A stretch of 64,000 nt of DNA from Flavobacteriaceae bacterium D16 (GTDB lineage: Bacteria > Bacteroidota > Bacteroidia > Flavobacteriales > Flavobacteriaceae). Position 1 is the stretch's first letter. Each line of letters starts with the position of its first letter. Both the position numbers and the translations under genes were made by a program. The notes beneath the pieces were generated by a model. That model saw nothing but the letters and a program-made list of their open reading frames with translations, did not search any database and was not told where the DNA came from. The stretch lies in NCBI GenBank assembly GCA_021295155.1, contig JAJTJC010000036.1, positions 992,001-1,056,000 of the forward strand, given 5' to 3'. Shown here in pieces: positions 1 to 9,036 of this stretch.

Positions 1-1788
1 GGAGTGGCCCAGCTGGTACTTCGCTATGGGCAACTCATCAGGGGGATGCCCAATTACCTGAGTATCCACGCCGGGGGGATTCTGATCAGCGAAAACCCCA
101 TTCATTATTTCTCTGCCACCCACCTTCCTCCAAAGGGGTTTCCTACCACCCAGTTCGATATGGTAATTGCGGAAGATGTGGGCTTGTACAAGTTTGATAT
201 CCTGGCCCAGCGGGGCCTGGCCAAGATCAAGGAAGCTTTGCAGATTGCCCGCGAGAACCAGCCAGAAGTTGCAGCAGCGGTTGATATTCATGATATCAAG
301 CGATTTGTCAGGGACCCGGTGATCAACAATCTGGTGAAAACAGCCCAGTGCATGGGATGCTTTTATGTGGAATCTCCCGCCATGCGGATGTTATTGAGAA
401 AATTGGAAGTAGACAATTACCTGGGGCTGGTGGCCGCCAGTTCCATCATAAGGCCGGGGGTATCCAAAAGCGGGATGATGCGGGAATACATCCTCAGGCA
501 CCGGCACAAGGGACGGGCTGAAAGGGAGGCCCACCCGGTAATGCTGGATATTATGCCCGACACTTATGGGGTAATGGTTTACCAGGAAGACGTAATTAAA
601 GTAGCCCACTATTTCGCAGGGCTGAGCCTGGGGGAAGCTGATGTGCTACGACGGGGGATGAGCGGCAAGTTCAGGTCGCGGGAAGAATTTCAAAAGGTCC
701 GGGATAAGTTCATTCAGAATTGCCGGAGGAAAGGTTTTGGGGAGGAGCTTATTAACGAGATTTGGAACCAGGTGGCCAGTTTTGCCGGCTATGCTTTTGC
801 CAAGGGTCATTCTGCCTCCTATGCGGTGGAGAGTTACCAAAGTCTGTTCCTCAGGGCCTATTTTCCTCTGGAATATATGGTGGCTGTACTGAACAACGGA
901 GGTGGGTTTTATCGGCCTGAGTTCTATGTACATGAGGCCCGGATGCTGGGGGCAGTGATCCACGCGCCCTGTATTAATAAAAGCCAGGCCGCCAATTGTA
1001 TATGCGGGAAGCATATCTACCTGGGGTTTATATACCTGCGTGAATTAGAAAGTCGGGTCATGGATCGTATCCTGAAGGCACGTGCAAAGGAAGGTCCATT
1101 CACTTCCCTGGAGGATTTCCTGGACCGGGTCTTTATTTCTATTGAACAGCTGAGTATATTGATCCGTATTGATGCCTTTCGTTTTACCGGGATCAATAAA
1201 CACGAATTGTTGTGGCAGGCCCACTTGTTCCTGGGACATGGAAATCCGCTGGAACACCCTAAACTCTTTCCTCCGGCACAGCAGGATTTTCAGATACCCA
1301 AGCTCCATACCACAGATCTGGAGGCCGCTTTCACCCAGCTGGAATTACTTGGATTTGCCCTTTGCAGCCCTTTTAAGTTGTTAAAAGCCAGGCCTCAAAA
1401 CCGTATGGGAAGCCGGCACTTTGCACAATACCTGAATGGGCATATCGATATTTATGGTTATCTGGTAACGGTGAAGAATACGAAGACCCATAGCGTAAAG
1501 CGCATGCATTTTGCCACCTTTGTAGACCAGTACGGGGAGGTTTTTGATACAGTGCTCTTCCCTCCTGTAGCTGCCAAATATTCTTTCCGGGGTCGGGGTA
1601 TCTATCGTTCCTATGGCAAGGTGGTCAGCGAATTTGGCTTTCTCAGTATTGAGGTAATCAAAATGGAAAAACAGGATTATGTACAGGATCCGCGTTATGC
1701 CGAAATAAAAACAGCAACCAAAAGGCTTTCAAACAAGACAACCACTGACGATTCTACAAATTCTTATTTATCAGAAGCTCCTGAATAA
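1..1788 (+). CDS. DNA polymerase III alpha subunit-like protein, C-terminal part (5' end outside window)
   Basis: The reading frame is open from the first base and ends at 1786-1788, giving about 595 residues of the C-terminal half of a DnaE-type polymerase. The motif YKFDILAQRGL near residue 65 matches the segment with the third catalytic Asp of the DnaE palm. Fingers motifs follow (VMVYQEDVIKVA, GEADVLRRGMSGK, YAFAKGHSASYA), then a helix-hairpin-helix region and an OB-like fold near residues 470-550. A second, clearly replicative dnaE lies at 35507-39889. This copy is more divergent and has a short tail after the OB fold, so it is probably the error-prone DnaE2/ImuC type. The usual partners imuA/imuB would lie before the window and cannot be checked. 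The GTG at position 4 is internal, not a start. Class is certain; the ImuC assignment is inference. Confidence 0.85.
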   Translation, partial: GVAQLVLRYGQLIRGMPNYLSIHAGGILISENPIHYFSATHLPPKGFPTTQFDMVIAEDVGLYKFDILAQRGLAKIKEALQIARENQPEVAAAVDIHDIKRFVRDPVINNLVKTAQCMGCFYVESPAMRMLLRKLEVDNYLGLVAASSIIRPGVSKSGMMREYILRHRHKGRAEREAHPVMLDIMPDTYGVMVYQEDVIKVAHYFAGLSLGEADVLRRGMSGKFRSREEFQKVRDKFIQNCRRKGFGEELINEIWNQVASFAGYAFAKGHSASYAVESYQSLFLRAYFPLEYMVAVLNNGGGFYRPEFYVHEARMLGAVIHAPCINKSQAANCICGKHIYLGFIYLRELESRVMDRILKARAKEGPFTSLEDFLDRVFISIEQLSILIRIDAFRFTGINKHELLWQAHLFLGHGNPLEHPKLFPPAQQDFQIPKLHTTDLEAAFTQLELLGFALCSPFKLLKARPQNRMGSRHFAQYLNGHIDIYGYLVTVKNTKTHSVKRMHFATFVDQYGEVFDTVLFPPVAAKYSFRGRGIYRSYGKVVSEFGFLSIEVIKMEKQDYVQDPRYAEIKTATKRLSNKTTTDDSTNSYLSEAPE

Positions 1789-1796
1789 ACACATGA

Positions 1797-2909
1797 TTAA
1801 GTCCAGCTAAAGGAAGTGCCTCCGGAAGGTTTAGCCACGAACCAACTTAGGGTTTTACCAAATTCTTGTTTGTAGGCAGGGGCCAAGCGACTGATAAGAT
1901 TGGATACAGCCTTTTTATGGATTACGTTCAGGGAACAACCTCCAAAACCACCTCCCATAATACGGGATCCTAGAACCTCAGGATTATCCCGGGTGAAATC
2001 GACCAGGTAATCAATTTCCGGACAGCTTACCTCATATTCGTCTCTAAGTCCGGTGTGCGATTGATAGAGTAAAGCCCCTAAGTTAGGAAGGTCTACACTG
2101 TTCAGTGCTGTCACGGCATCCAGGACCCGTAGATTTTCTTCGACTACAAATTTTGAGCGTCTGTAAAGCGTATCGGTCAAAACGTTTTTATACTCCTCTA
2201 ACATAGTAGTTGTAACATCCCGAAGAGAACCTACTTCGGGGTACGATTTCCGGATGATAGCCACTGCTTCAGCACATTGTTGCCGACGGACATTGTATTC
2301 CGTTGAGGCCAATGAATGATGAACATGGCTGTTCACCAGAAGAAAGCAGTACTCACCGAGTTCGAGCGGAACATAGGTATAATCCAGCGAACGACAGTCG
2401 AGCAAGATCACATGTCCTACCCTGCTCATAACCGAAGCAAACTGGTCCATAATGCCACACTTTGCACCCACATAATTGTGTTCGGCTTTTTGCCCTATTT
2501 TAACCAGGCTGATCGGATCCAGTCCCAGATTAAAAAACTCATTAAGACCCACAGCTATCCCGCACTCCAGGGCGGCAGAGGAACTCACCCCGGACCCTAT
2601 GGGGATGTCGCTTTTCAGAGAGCAATTAAATCCACTGAGTTTATCCGATCGTTGTTGCAACCCATCAATAACTCCAAGGATATAGTTTTCCCAGCCAGAA
2701 TCCTGAGGTTCAAGTTTTCGTAAATCGGTTTGGAAGCTTTTGCCCAAGTCTTTACTGAAGACTTCGAAATTGTATTCGGAATCATTTTTGGCAAAGCTCA
2801 GGGTGATTGCCTTGTCAATTGCCGTAGGCAGCACAAACCCGTCATTGTAATCCGTATGTTCCCCAATCAGGTTGATACGGCCGGGGGATTTGACTATTAG
2901 ATTTTCCAT
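1797..2909 (-). CDS. galK: Galactokinase
   Basis: Transfers phosphate from ATP to galactose to give galactose 1-phosphate in the cytoplasm (Leloir pathway). The 370-residue length is normal for GalK. The galactokinase signature is at residues 10-30 (GRINLIGEHTDYNDGF), the ATP-binding GHMP motif GSGVSSSAALE at about 105-115, the catalytic Asp in CGIMDQFAS at 155, and the third GHMP motif GGGFGG at about 319-324. It starts 10 bases after the stop of the hydroxyproline epimerase gene and is last in that minus-strand run, so it is probably co-transcribed with it. No other galactose gene is near, which makes the position unusual. It ends 8 bases from the convergent polymerase gene. Confidence 0.95.
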   Translation of the reverse strand: MENLIVKSPGRINLIGEHTDYNDGFVLPTAIDKAITLSFAKNDSEYNFEVFSKDLGKSFQTDLRKLEPQDSGWENYILGVIDGLQQRSDKLSGFNCSLKSDIPIGSGVSSSAALECGIAVGLNEFFNLGLDPISLVKIGQKAEHNYVGAKCGIMDQFASVMSRVGHVILLDCRSLDYTYVPLELGEYCFLLVNSHVHHSLASTEYNVRRQQCAEAVAIIRKSYPEVGSLRDVTTTMLEEYKNVLTDTLYRRSKFVVEENLRVLDAVTALNSVDLPNLGALLYQSHTGLRDEYEVSCPEIDYLVDFTRDNPEVLGSRIMGGGFGGCSLNVIHKKAVSNLISRLAPAYKQEFGKTLSWFVAKPSGGTSFSWT

Positions 2910-2919
2910 TTTCCCTCCC

Positions 2920-3927
2920 TTAGATTACCTGAAATCCATGGCAAAAAGGATCCTCTTCATCAATGGTGATGCTATTATGGCCATACACTTTGGCCCATCC
3001 TTCTATGCTGGGAATTATGGCGGTGTGATTACCAAGTTGACTCTCTTCTTCTATTCTGCCTACAAAGGTTGATCCGATATAACTTTCATGGATGAAAGAC
3101 TCTCCTAGGCTTAGCTTGCCAATGCCATGCCATTGGGCCATCCGGGCCGAGGTTCCGGTACCGCAAGGGGATCGGTCAATGGCTTTTTCACCATAAAACA
3201 CGGCATTCCTTGCCGTAGCTTTTTCGCTGAGGGTATCTCCTGTCCAGAGGACATGACTTACCCCATTTATGGTAGGATCTTCAGGATGTACAAAAAGATT
3301 GGGATACTTTGCATTGATCCGCTCCCGAAGTTCACGCGCCATGAGAATAAGTTCTGAAGCCTTGTAGGTCTGCAGACCCCGGAAATTTTCCTGAGGATCA
3401 AATATGGCATAGAAATTTCCACCATAAGCTATATCAAAAGAAAGCTTACCCAGGTATGAACTTTCCACCTCAAGGCCCTGTTCAGCCAGGTAGGATTTCA
3501 CATTGGTAAACCGGACCCATTCTACCTGATCATCCTTCATTAGATAGCGGACGTTAACTAGGCCTGCCGGTGTTTCCAGTCGGACAACACCTGGTTTTTT
3601 TGGGTGAATCAACCCTTCCTGTAGTCCGATGGTAATGGCGCCTATCGTTCCATGCCCACACATAGGCAAACAGCCGCTTGTTTCAATAAAGAGTATGCCA
3701 AGATCATTTTGAGGATCACTCGGCGGATAGAAAAAACAGCCACTCATCATATCATGACCCCGGGGTTCAAACATCAGCCCCGTACGGATCCAATCATATT
3801 CCTTTAAAAAATGGGCCCGTTTTTCACTCATGTTCTTCCCTTGCAGGGGGGGTGCTCCGGTTGTTACCACCCTGACCGGGTTACCGCAGGTATGTCCGTC
3901 AATACAGTTGAAGGTATGAACGCTCAT
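2920..3927 (-). CDS. 4-hydroxyproline 2-epimerase (proline racemase family)
   Basis: Proline racemase family protein of 335 residues. Both catalytic cysteines are present: Cys90 in PMCGHGTIG and Cys255 in DRSPCGTGTS. Two Cys fits racemases and epimerases; the related trans-3-hydroxyproline dehydratases have Thr at one of these positions. The family converts trans-4-hydroxy-L-proline to cis-4-hydroxy-D-proline, the first step of bacterial hydroxyproline catabolism. The two genes directly before it on the same strand encode enzymes for the last two steps, which supports 4-hydroxyproline rather than proline as substrate. It starts 3 bases after the stop of the dehydrogenase gene. The FAD-dependent D-hydroxyproline dehydrogenase needed between these steps is not in the window. 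Confidence 0.88.
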   Translation of the reverse strand: MSVHTFNCIDGHTCGNPVRVVTTGAPPLQGKNMSEKRAHFLKEYDWIRTGLMFEPRGHDMMSGCFFYPPSDPQNDLGILFIETSGCLPMCGHGTIGAITIGLQEGLIHPKKPGVVRLETPAGLVNVRYLMKDDQVEWVRFTNVKSYLAEQGLEVESSYLGKLSFDIAYGGNFYAIFDPQENFRGLQTYKASELILMARELRERINAKYPNLFVHPEDPTINGVSHVLWTGDTLSEKATARNAVFYGEKAIDRSPCGTGTSARMAQWHGIGKLSLGESFIHESYIGSTFVGRIEEESQLGNHTAIIPSIEGWAKVYGHNSITIDEEDPFCHGFQVI

Positions 3928-3930
3928 TTT

Positions 3931-5523
3931 TTAGAGGGCATTAGTGGTAAATTCCCCATTAACCATCCTACGGATGCCCAGGGGATTGCCGTTTTTCAGG
4001 CTGTCGGGTAATAGTTCATCAGGCCAATCCTGATAGCTGATAGGTCTTACCCATCTCTTTATGGCCTCAGACCCAACTGCCGTGAATCGTGAATCGGTAG
4101 TTGCAGGAAAAGGCCCTCCATGAACCATAGAGGTGCAAACCTCTACTCCGGTTGGGACCCCGTTAAAGATCAATCGTCCTACACGTCCCTGAAGTTGGGC
4201 AACCAATGCTGAATTGTGTTTGAGTTCTTCCTCATTGCCAATAATGGTGCCGGTTAGCTGCCCTTCCAATTCAGAAATAATATTTTTCATTTCTTCCAGG
4301 TCCTTGCATCTGACAACCAGCGAAAAGGGCCCAAACACTTCCTTGTGCAGATTGGGATTAGCAAAAAATGCCTGCCCCGATACCGTAAGGATTTTTGGTC
4401 TGGCATAGTTGGGAGCCGTCTTTTCCTGGTAGTCGGCTACCACTGAAGTCCCTTCCTGTATGGTCATTTCCTTATGCCCTTCCTCATATTTTCTATGGAT
4501 TTCGGGATGCAACATCAGTCCGGCTTCCTTCTTCAGTATTTCCTGTCCGAGTGTTTCCAAAAAAGTATCCAGGCCATCACCCTCCAATGTCAGAATCAAG
4601 CCCGGATTGGTACAAAATTGCCCAGTCCCCAGGGTGATTGAGGCAGCATAGGTACTGGCCCAATATTCAGCCTTTTCCTTAAGTGCAGAGGGCAGTATCA
4701 CAACCGGATTTACGCTACCCATTTCCGCAAATACGGGGATAGGTTCTTTACGTTCATTAGAGAGTTTATGAAGTGCGGTACCTCCGGCAATACTTCCTGT
4801 AAAACCTACTCCTTTTACCAGGTGATGCTTCACTAATTGTTGTCCAATTTGGATGTCGCTGCTATTGAGATTGGAGAATACCCCATCCGGCATATCACAT
4901 GCTTTTACCGCAGCGACAATAGCTGAGGCTACCAGTTCTCCTGTACCTGCGTGCATGGGATGGCTTTTAACAATAACCGGACAACCTGCGGCCAGTGCAC
5001 TGGCCGTATCACCTCCGGCAGTAGAATAGGCTAGTGGGAAGTTGCTCGAACCAAAAACTACAATAGGGCCAATTGGGGTAAGTATTTTTCTAAGGTCCGG
5101 TTTGGGTACAGGTGTGCGATTCGGGATGGCCGTATCGATACTTGCTTCAACCCAGTTGCCTTCATCCAGGAGATCGGCAAACATGCGAAGTTGACCTACT
5201 GTTCGCCCTTTTTCTCCCTTAGCCCGACCTTCCGGCAGGCCGGATTCGGCCATATAGGTTTCAATGAGTTCATTTCCCAGTGCTTCAATTTCATCGGCTA
5301 TGGTTCTCAAGAAGGCTGCTCTTTTTTTACCGGGAACTCTCTGATAGAATTCAGAGGCCCTGAAGGCTAATTGTACTGCAGCCTCCAATTCTTCTTCCGA
5401 AGCTTCGAAAAAGGTCCAGGGATTTTTAAGATTAAGCCTCGGATTAAAGGTGGTATAAGTTACCTTGCCCTTTGCTGAAAGGGTATTCCCAATGTAATTC
5501 TTGCCGCTGATCATAGAATGCAA
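3931..5523 (-). CDS. 2,5-dioxovalerate (alpha-ketoglutarate semialdehyde) dehydrogenase
   Basis: Aldehyde dehydrogenase superfamily protein of 530 residues. Visible motifs are SSNFP with Asn161, the cofactor-binding Lys186 in VIVKSHP, GFTGS at 241-245, the general base Glu267 in FAEMGS and the nucleophile Cys304 in GQFCTNPG. The motifs GSSNFPLAYS and SHPMH are typical of the ketoglutarate-semialdehyde dehydrogenase group, which oxidises 2,5-dioxopentanoate to 2-oxoglutarate. It lies between the DapA-family deaminase and the hydroxyproline epimerase on one strand, so it would supply the final step of hydroxyproline breakdown into the TCA cycle. An ATG at residue 4 is an equally possible start. 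The substrate is inferred from family and context. Confidence 0.88.
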   Translation of the reverse strand: MHSMISGKNYIGNTLSAKGKVTYTTFNPRLNLKNPWTFFEASEEELEAAVQLAFRASEFYQRVPGKKRAAFLRTIADEIEALGNELIETYMAESGLPEGRAKGEKGRTVGQLRMFADLLDEGNWVEASIDTAIPNRTPVPKPDLRKILTPIGPIVVFGSSNFPLAYSTAGGDTASALAAGCPVIVKSHPMHAGTGELVASAIVAAVKACDMPDGVFSNLNSSDIQIGQQLVKHHLVKGVGFTGSIAGGTALHKLSNERKEPIPVFAEMGSVNPVVILPSALKEKAEYWASTYAASITLGTGQFCTNPGLILTLEGDGLDTFLETLGQEILKKEAGLMLHPEIHRKYEEGHKEMTIQEGTSVVADYQEKTAPNYARPKILTVSGQAFFANPNLHKEVFGPFSLVVRCKDLEEMKNIISELEGQLTGTIIGNEEELKHNSALVAQLQGRVGRLIFNGVPTGVEVCTSMVHGGPFPATTDSRFTAVGSEAIKRWVRPISYQDWPDELLPDSLKNGNPLGIRRMVNGEFTTNAL

Positions 5524-5541
5524 TTATTTGGTTGTTGACCC

Positions 5542-6465
5542 TTATTCTTTGCGTAAGGCCAGATAGTCAGGTAATTCAGGCCTGCTTTTAACACCTCTTG
5601 AAATTATATCAAGTACCCGTTCTCGTTCCGAACCCTGCAGGGGTAAGCGGGGTTTTCTGACATGTTCTGTACCAATTCCAGTGGCTACTTCTGCCAGTTT
5701 AATATTCTGGACCAATTGTGGATTGATATCAAGTTCCAGTAAGGGAAGGAACCAGCGATAAATTGCCAGGGCTTCTTCCGTATTCCCCGCTATGGCCAGT
5801 TCATAAATAGCAACAGTTTCTGCAGGAAAGGCGCAGACCAGTCCGGCTACCCATCCATCTGCCCCCATGAGGAGACTTTCCAGTCCAAGGGTGTCTACAC
5901 CAGTCAATACTTTAAGTCGGTTTCCAAAGCGGCTTTTGATACGTGTGATATTAGAAATATCCCGTGTAGATTCTTTAACCGCCTGAATGCTGGGGAACTT
6001 TAATAATTCTTCGAACATCTCCAGGGTAACTTCAATCCCGTAATCTACAGGATTATTGTAGATCATAATAGGGAGGTCCGTACTTTGTGCAATAGCCTTA
6101 AAATAGGTAACGGTTTCGTAGTCTGTCGCTTTATATCGCATGGGCGGAAGTACCATAAGTCCGGAGGCCCCTTGATCACGAGCAGACATAGCTGCTTTTA
6201 TAGCCCCTGCAGTACTTTGTTCTGCTATGTTCATGATCACAGGCACTTTGCCATTTACATAGGCGACCGTTGATTCTACCAAGGTCTTCTTCTCATCTGC
6301 GCTTAGTGTGCTGGCTTCTCCAAGGGTACCCCCTAAAATTATGCCGCTAACCCCTGCATTTAGTTGCGCCTCCAGATTTAGACGGAAGCTGTCCAGATCC
6401 AATTGGTCAGTTGCAGTGAATTTTGTGGTGACTGCCGGCATCACGCCTTTCCATTCAAAGTTCAT
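5542..6465 (-). CDS. DapA-family deaminase, probably 1-pyrroline-4-hydroxy-2-carboxylate deaminase
   Basis: Dihydrodipicolinate synthase/N-acetylneuraminate lyase family TIM barrel of 307 residues. It shows GGTLGE at 45-50, Tyr136 in IYNNPVDYG and the Schiff-base Lys164 in AVKESTRD. In hydroxyproline gene clusters such proteins convert 1-pyrroline-4-hydroxy-2-carboxylate to 2-oxoglutarate semialdehyde, releasing ammonia. The next gene, 18 bases on, is the dehydrogenase that would use this product. As first gene of the minus-strand run it should carry the operon promoter, but no convincing TAnnTTTG element was found between 6466 and 6560. Lysine biosynthesis (true DapA) is a less likely role given the neighbours. 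Confidence 0.82.
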   Translation of the reverse strand: MNFEWKGVMPAVTTKFTATDQLDLDSFRLNLEAQLNAGVSGIILGGTLGEASTLSADEKKTLVESTVAYVNGKVPVIMNIAEQSTAGAIKAAMSARDQGASGLMVLPPMRYKATDYETVTYFKAIAQSTDLPIMIYNNPVDYGIEVTLEMFEELLKFPSIQAVKESTRDISNITRIKSRFGNRLKVLTGVDTLGLESLLMGADGWVAGLVCAFPAETVAIYELAIAGNTEEALAIYRWFLPLLELDINPQLVQNIKLAEVATGIGTEHVRKPRLPLQGSERERVLDIISRGVKSRPELPDYLALRKE

Positions 6466-6683
6466 GGCTTAAAATTTTATAGTACACAACGGCTCCTTTA
6501 AGTCATACTAGGTACAGTTCTAATATAAAAATTGAGGAGGCCGGATTATATTTTTGCTATGGTTAAATGTAGGCAAATCTGGGCGTACTGCCAGCCCTGA
6601 ATTAATCAAATTTTGGTCAACAATCTGGTGAGGTTTTCAATTACTGACACCTACAATTTCCGGAATATTTTTAACTTCGGGAA

Positions 6684-7133
6684 ATGCGAATGGCAGCCTT
6701 TTTATTTTTTCTTTTAATCCTTTACGGAACACCGCTTAAGGCACAGTTGGAAAATGATAAGATTCTTCATTTCGGTGCAGGTGTCGTTGCAGGGGCTGGA
6801 GGGGCATTTATCGCTTCTGAACTGTCTAATCAAAATCGGTTTTGGACGTTTACCGGCTCTGTAGCGGGTAGTCTTTTAGTCGGACTTGCCAAAGAAGTCA
6901 TAGATGAACGAAACTCCAATAGCTGGGACAATGGCGATCTGGGAGCTACTGTTTTAGGTGGCATAACTGTTGGGATTACTATTGAACTTTTTTCAAAGAA
7001 AAATGGAAAGCGATATCAGGGCAAAGGACAGCATATAAAGTCAAATCAAACTATAACGGCTGCTACTGAGTTTTTGTTAATGGACGCGGAGACTAAGCAT
7101 ATTAGGCCTGTAAATATCCATTCTCATGAATGA
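6684..7133 (+). CDS. Exported protein resembling the YfiM/DUF2279 group
   Basis: A 149-residue protein with an N-terminal hydrophobic signal segment (residues 3-20, ending PLKAQ, with signal peptidase I cleavage probable after residue 20). The sequence then shows DKILHFGAG, a Gly/Ala-rich segment, KEVIDER and WDNGDLGATVLGG. This order (DKxxHF, then KExxD, then DLxxTxxG) resembles YfiM/DUF2279-type membrane-associated proteins of unknown role. The last part is hydrophilic and less typical. Its end overlaps the next ORF by 8 bases. A weak -7-like TAACTTCG lies at 6672-6679, very close to the ATG. Function unknown. Confidence 0.65.
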   Translation: MRMAAFLFFLLILYGTPLKAQLENDKILHFGAGVVAGAGGAFIASELSNQNRFWTFTGSVAGSLLVGLAKEVIDERNSNSWDNGDLGATVLGGITVGITIELFSKKNGKRYQGKGQHIKSNQTITAATEFLLMDAETKHIRPVNIHSHE

Positions 7134-7509
7134 GATTCTTTCCATACTAAACCTGGCCATATCGGCAGTGGGAAAGGCTCTGACCAAGCGGGGTACCCGT
7201 ATCGAGAAAAAGATCCGGGCGGTGCAACTTATGCAGAAGGCAGTGAACCGTACCAAATTATACCTTAATGAATCCAACGATAATTATCGACCCAATGCCC
7301 AATTGTCCGACCTTTGGAATGAGGCCTTTGCGGCCATGATGCCCATAGATCAAAGCCTTGCCAAACAGTTGAACGACCAGAGTCGTTTTTGGATAGAACC
7401 TGATGTCTGGCTTTTAGAGGAAAGCGCTATGGAACTCCAGCCGACATTGAAAGAACTGCAGGATCGATGTGACGCTATTATTATTGAATTGCAAAAGCGG
7501 AAAAATTAA
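7126..7509 (+). CDS. Hypothetical protein, 127 residues
   Basis: Not recognised. A hydrophilic, mostly helical protein without signal peptide or membrane segment, with a basic N-terminal part (KRGTRIEKKIRAVQ) and an acidic C-terminal part (LKELQDRCDAII). It overlaps the previous gene by 8 bases, which suggests translational coupling. Its stop codon overlaps by 4 bases the stop of the convergent FAD oxidoreductase gene. Codon use looks like that of its neighbours, and the antisense frames are interrupted. Likely a real gene, function unknown. Confidence 0.6.
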   Translation: MNEILSILNLAISAVGKALTKRGTRIEKKIRAVQLMQKAVNRTKLYLNESNDNYRPNAQLSDLWNEAFAAMMPIDQSLAKQLNDQSRFWIEPDVWLLEESAMELQPTLKELQDRCDAIIIELQKRKN

Positions 7510-8777
7510 AGATATTCTGAAATAAGAAAATCCAGGTCCGGACTCTCTTCCAGTAAGGATATTATTCCCATTGCCGCTTGCTCTCCAGCCAGCATGGCCG
7601 AATTTAAAGAACCGTTCAGCAGCACATCACCTGCCAGGAAAACGGTACTGTTTATTTTCGTTTCGGAAGGGGGAAGGCCATATTTCAAATTCTGGAGTTT
7701 CGGTAGAGCCCTTTTGATCTGGTAATGTTTGATAAAACGGCAATTATTAATGCCACAATAGGTTTTCAGTTCTAACTGTACCTGCTGTATCAGCTCATTT
7801 GCATGATGGTTATGATCTTTTACAATAGTCACGGAAAGGATATTTTGGTCATTGGTTTTTGGGGCAAGGTCATAAACAATATTATTGATCAGGGCATCGG
7901 GATCCGTTACCAGACCAATTAACGAACCTTTTATGCAACGCTCGCTGGTTTCAAAGTAAAGCGTATCACAACGCTGCCAATCAAGTTCCTGGTTTCTGAG
8001 GTTTGGAATTAATCCAGAGGGTTCCGTGGCAACGATAGTCAGGTGGCTGGGAATTACTTCTCCATTTTCCAAGGTAATTCTGCCTTCCTCAACTTTATCC
8101 ACAGGTGTTGAAAAGTGAAAACGGGTGTGCCTTAACTGGCCTTGAATTTGATTGGGTATCGCCTCTATCCCTGCCTTTGGGATCGCCGCATTCCCCTCCC
8201 CAAACATTTTATACACGAATTCAAACATCCGGCTGGAGGTTTCCAAATAAGGTTCCAGAAAAATTCCCGTAAAGAAAGGTTTAAAAAAGTTGCTGATTAC
8301 GGTTTCTGAAAAACCGTAGTTTCTCAGGTAGCTAAGTGTACTTACCTCAGGGCTATCAAAGATCTCTTGGAGGGTCTTTTTCTTTAATTCACGGTTAAGC
8401 CTGAAAATTTTGAGCTTGTCCTTAAAAGAAGCAGCATTACTCAAGAGGGTAGGGAGCAGCAGAGAAGCACTTCGTAAAGGATCTCCCAGGGGATGGCTCT
8501 TACCATTCTTAAATAACATGGCCCCGGGCTTAAAATATTGAAGCTCCAGTTGCTTATAATCCAGATGTTTTTGTGCCAAAGGATATGAGGTAAGGAGTAC
8601 CTGAAACCCATGGTCCAGCAAATGCCCTGCTATCTCGTCCGTTTTTACACGTCCTCCAGCGCGGTCCGATGCTTCCAGTACATTAGGGTGGTAACCATGT
8701 TGCTCCAGTACTTTAGCGGCTATCAATCCGCTTAACCCTGCCCCTACAATGTGGATTCTATATGCTGATTTTTGCAT
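7506..8777 (-). CDS. FAD-dependent oxidoreductase, amine oxidase / protoporphyrinogen oxidase-like
   Basis: A 423-residue flavoprotein with an N-terminal dinucleotide-binding motif GAGLSGLIAAKVLE (residues 12-25) followed by ASDRAGGRVKTD, the GGR motif of the amine oxidase/phytoene desaturase group. LDHGFQVLLTSYP and a C-terminal FAD motif (VFLAGDVLLNGSLNSAMLAGE) complete the fold. Such proteins in flavobacteria are usually single genes annotated as protoporphyrinogen-oxidase-like or carotenoid-type oxidoreductases; the substrate is not known. It is unlikely to be the missing D-hydroxyproline dehydrogenase, which belongs to the DadA-like family. The start shares an intergenic region with the divergent Lacal_2735 gene. 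Confidence 0.8.
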   Translation of the reverse strand: MQKSAYRIHIVGAGLSGLIAAKVLEQHGYHPNVLEASDRAGGRVKTDEIAGHLLDHGFQVLLTSYPLAQKHLDYKQLELQYFKPGAMLFKNGKSHPLGDPLRSASLLLPTLLSNAASFKDKLKIFRLNRELKKKTLQEIFDSPEVSTLSYLRNYGFSETVISNFFKPFFTGIFLEPYLETSSRMFEFVYKMFGEGNAAIPKAGIEAIPNQIQGQLRHTRFHFSTPVDKVEEGRITLENGEVIPSHLTIVATEPSGLIPNLRNQELDWQRCDTLYFETSERCIKGSLIGLVTDPDALINNIVYDLAPKTNDQNILSVTIVKDHNHHANELIQQVQLELKTYCGINNCRFIKHYQIKRALPKLQNLKYGLPPSETKINSTVFLAGDVLLNGSLNSAMLAGEQAAMGIISLLEESPDLDFLISEYL

Positions 8778-8818
8778 TTATTGTTTAAATATTAACACAA
8801 AAGATTAAACAAAAATAG

Positions 8819-8826
8819 TAGTTTTG
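8819..8826 (+). promoter_or_regulatory. Candidate -7 promoter element for Lacal_2735/photolyase genes
   Basis: TAGTTTTG matches the Bacteroidota consensus TAnnTTTG and lies 29 bases before the small-protein start. No TTG is seen 23 bases upstream, so only the -7 half is supported. Confidence 0.4.
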
Positions 8827-8854
8827 TTTGGTATAAGTCTAAATCACTTACAGT

Positions 8855-9022
8855 ATGTTGAATTTATTCAAAAAGAAGTCCGAAAAAGAAAAATTGCAGG
8901 ACAAATACAAAAAGTTGATGTCCGAGGCCCACAAGCTCTCCACCACCAATCGCCGACTGAGTGACGATAAGGTAGCAGAAGCCGATGAGGTGCTTAAGCA
9001 AATTGATGCTCTGGAAAAATAA
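8855..9022 (+). CDS. Lacal_2735 family small protein
   Basis: A 55-residue ORF starting [15 protein letters not shown] and ending IDALEK. Its pattern ([30 protein letters not shown]...KQI..LE) matches the small flavobacterial family named Lacal_2735, of unknown function. It is highly charged and should form a helical hairpin or coiled coil; there is no signal peptide. A TAGTTTTG promoter element lies 29 bases upstream and the photolyase gene begins 14 bases downstream, so the two are probably co-transcribed. Confidence 0.8.
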   Translation: MLNLFKKKSEKEKLQDKYKKLMSEAHKLSTTNRRLSDDKVAEADEVLKQIDALEK

Positions 9023-9036
9023 TACCTGTACCCGCT

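Noticed and set aside
646-1014. 122-residue antisense ORF in the polymerase gene
   Set aside because: Shadow of a well-conserved coding frame, with no start signal or family features.
7506-8777. FAD oxidoreductase as the missing D-hydroxyproline dehydrogenase
   Set aside because: It belongs to the amine oxidase/protoporphyrinogen oxidase type with a GGR motif, is not adjacent to the operon and has its own unit.
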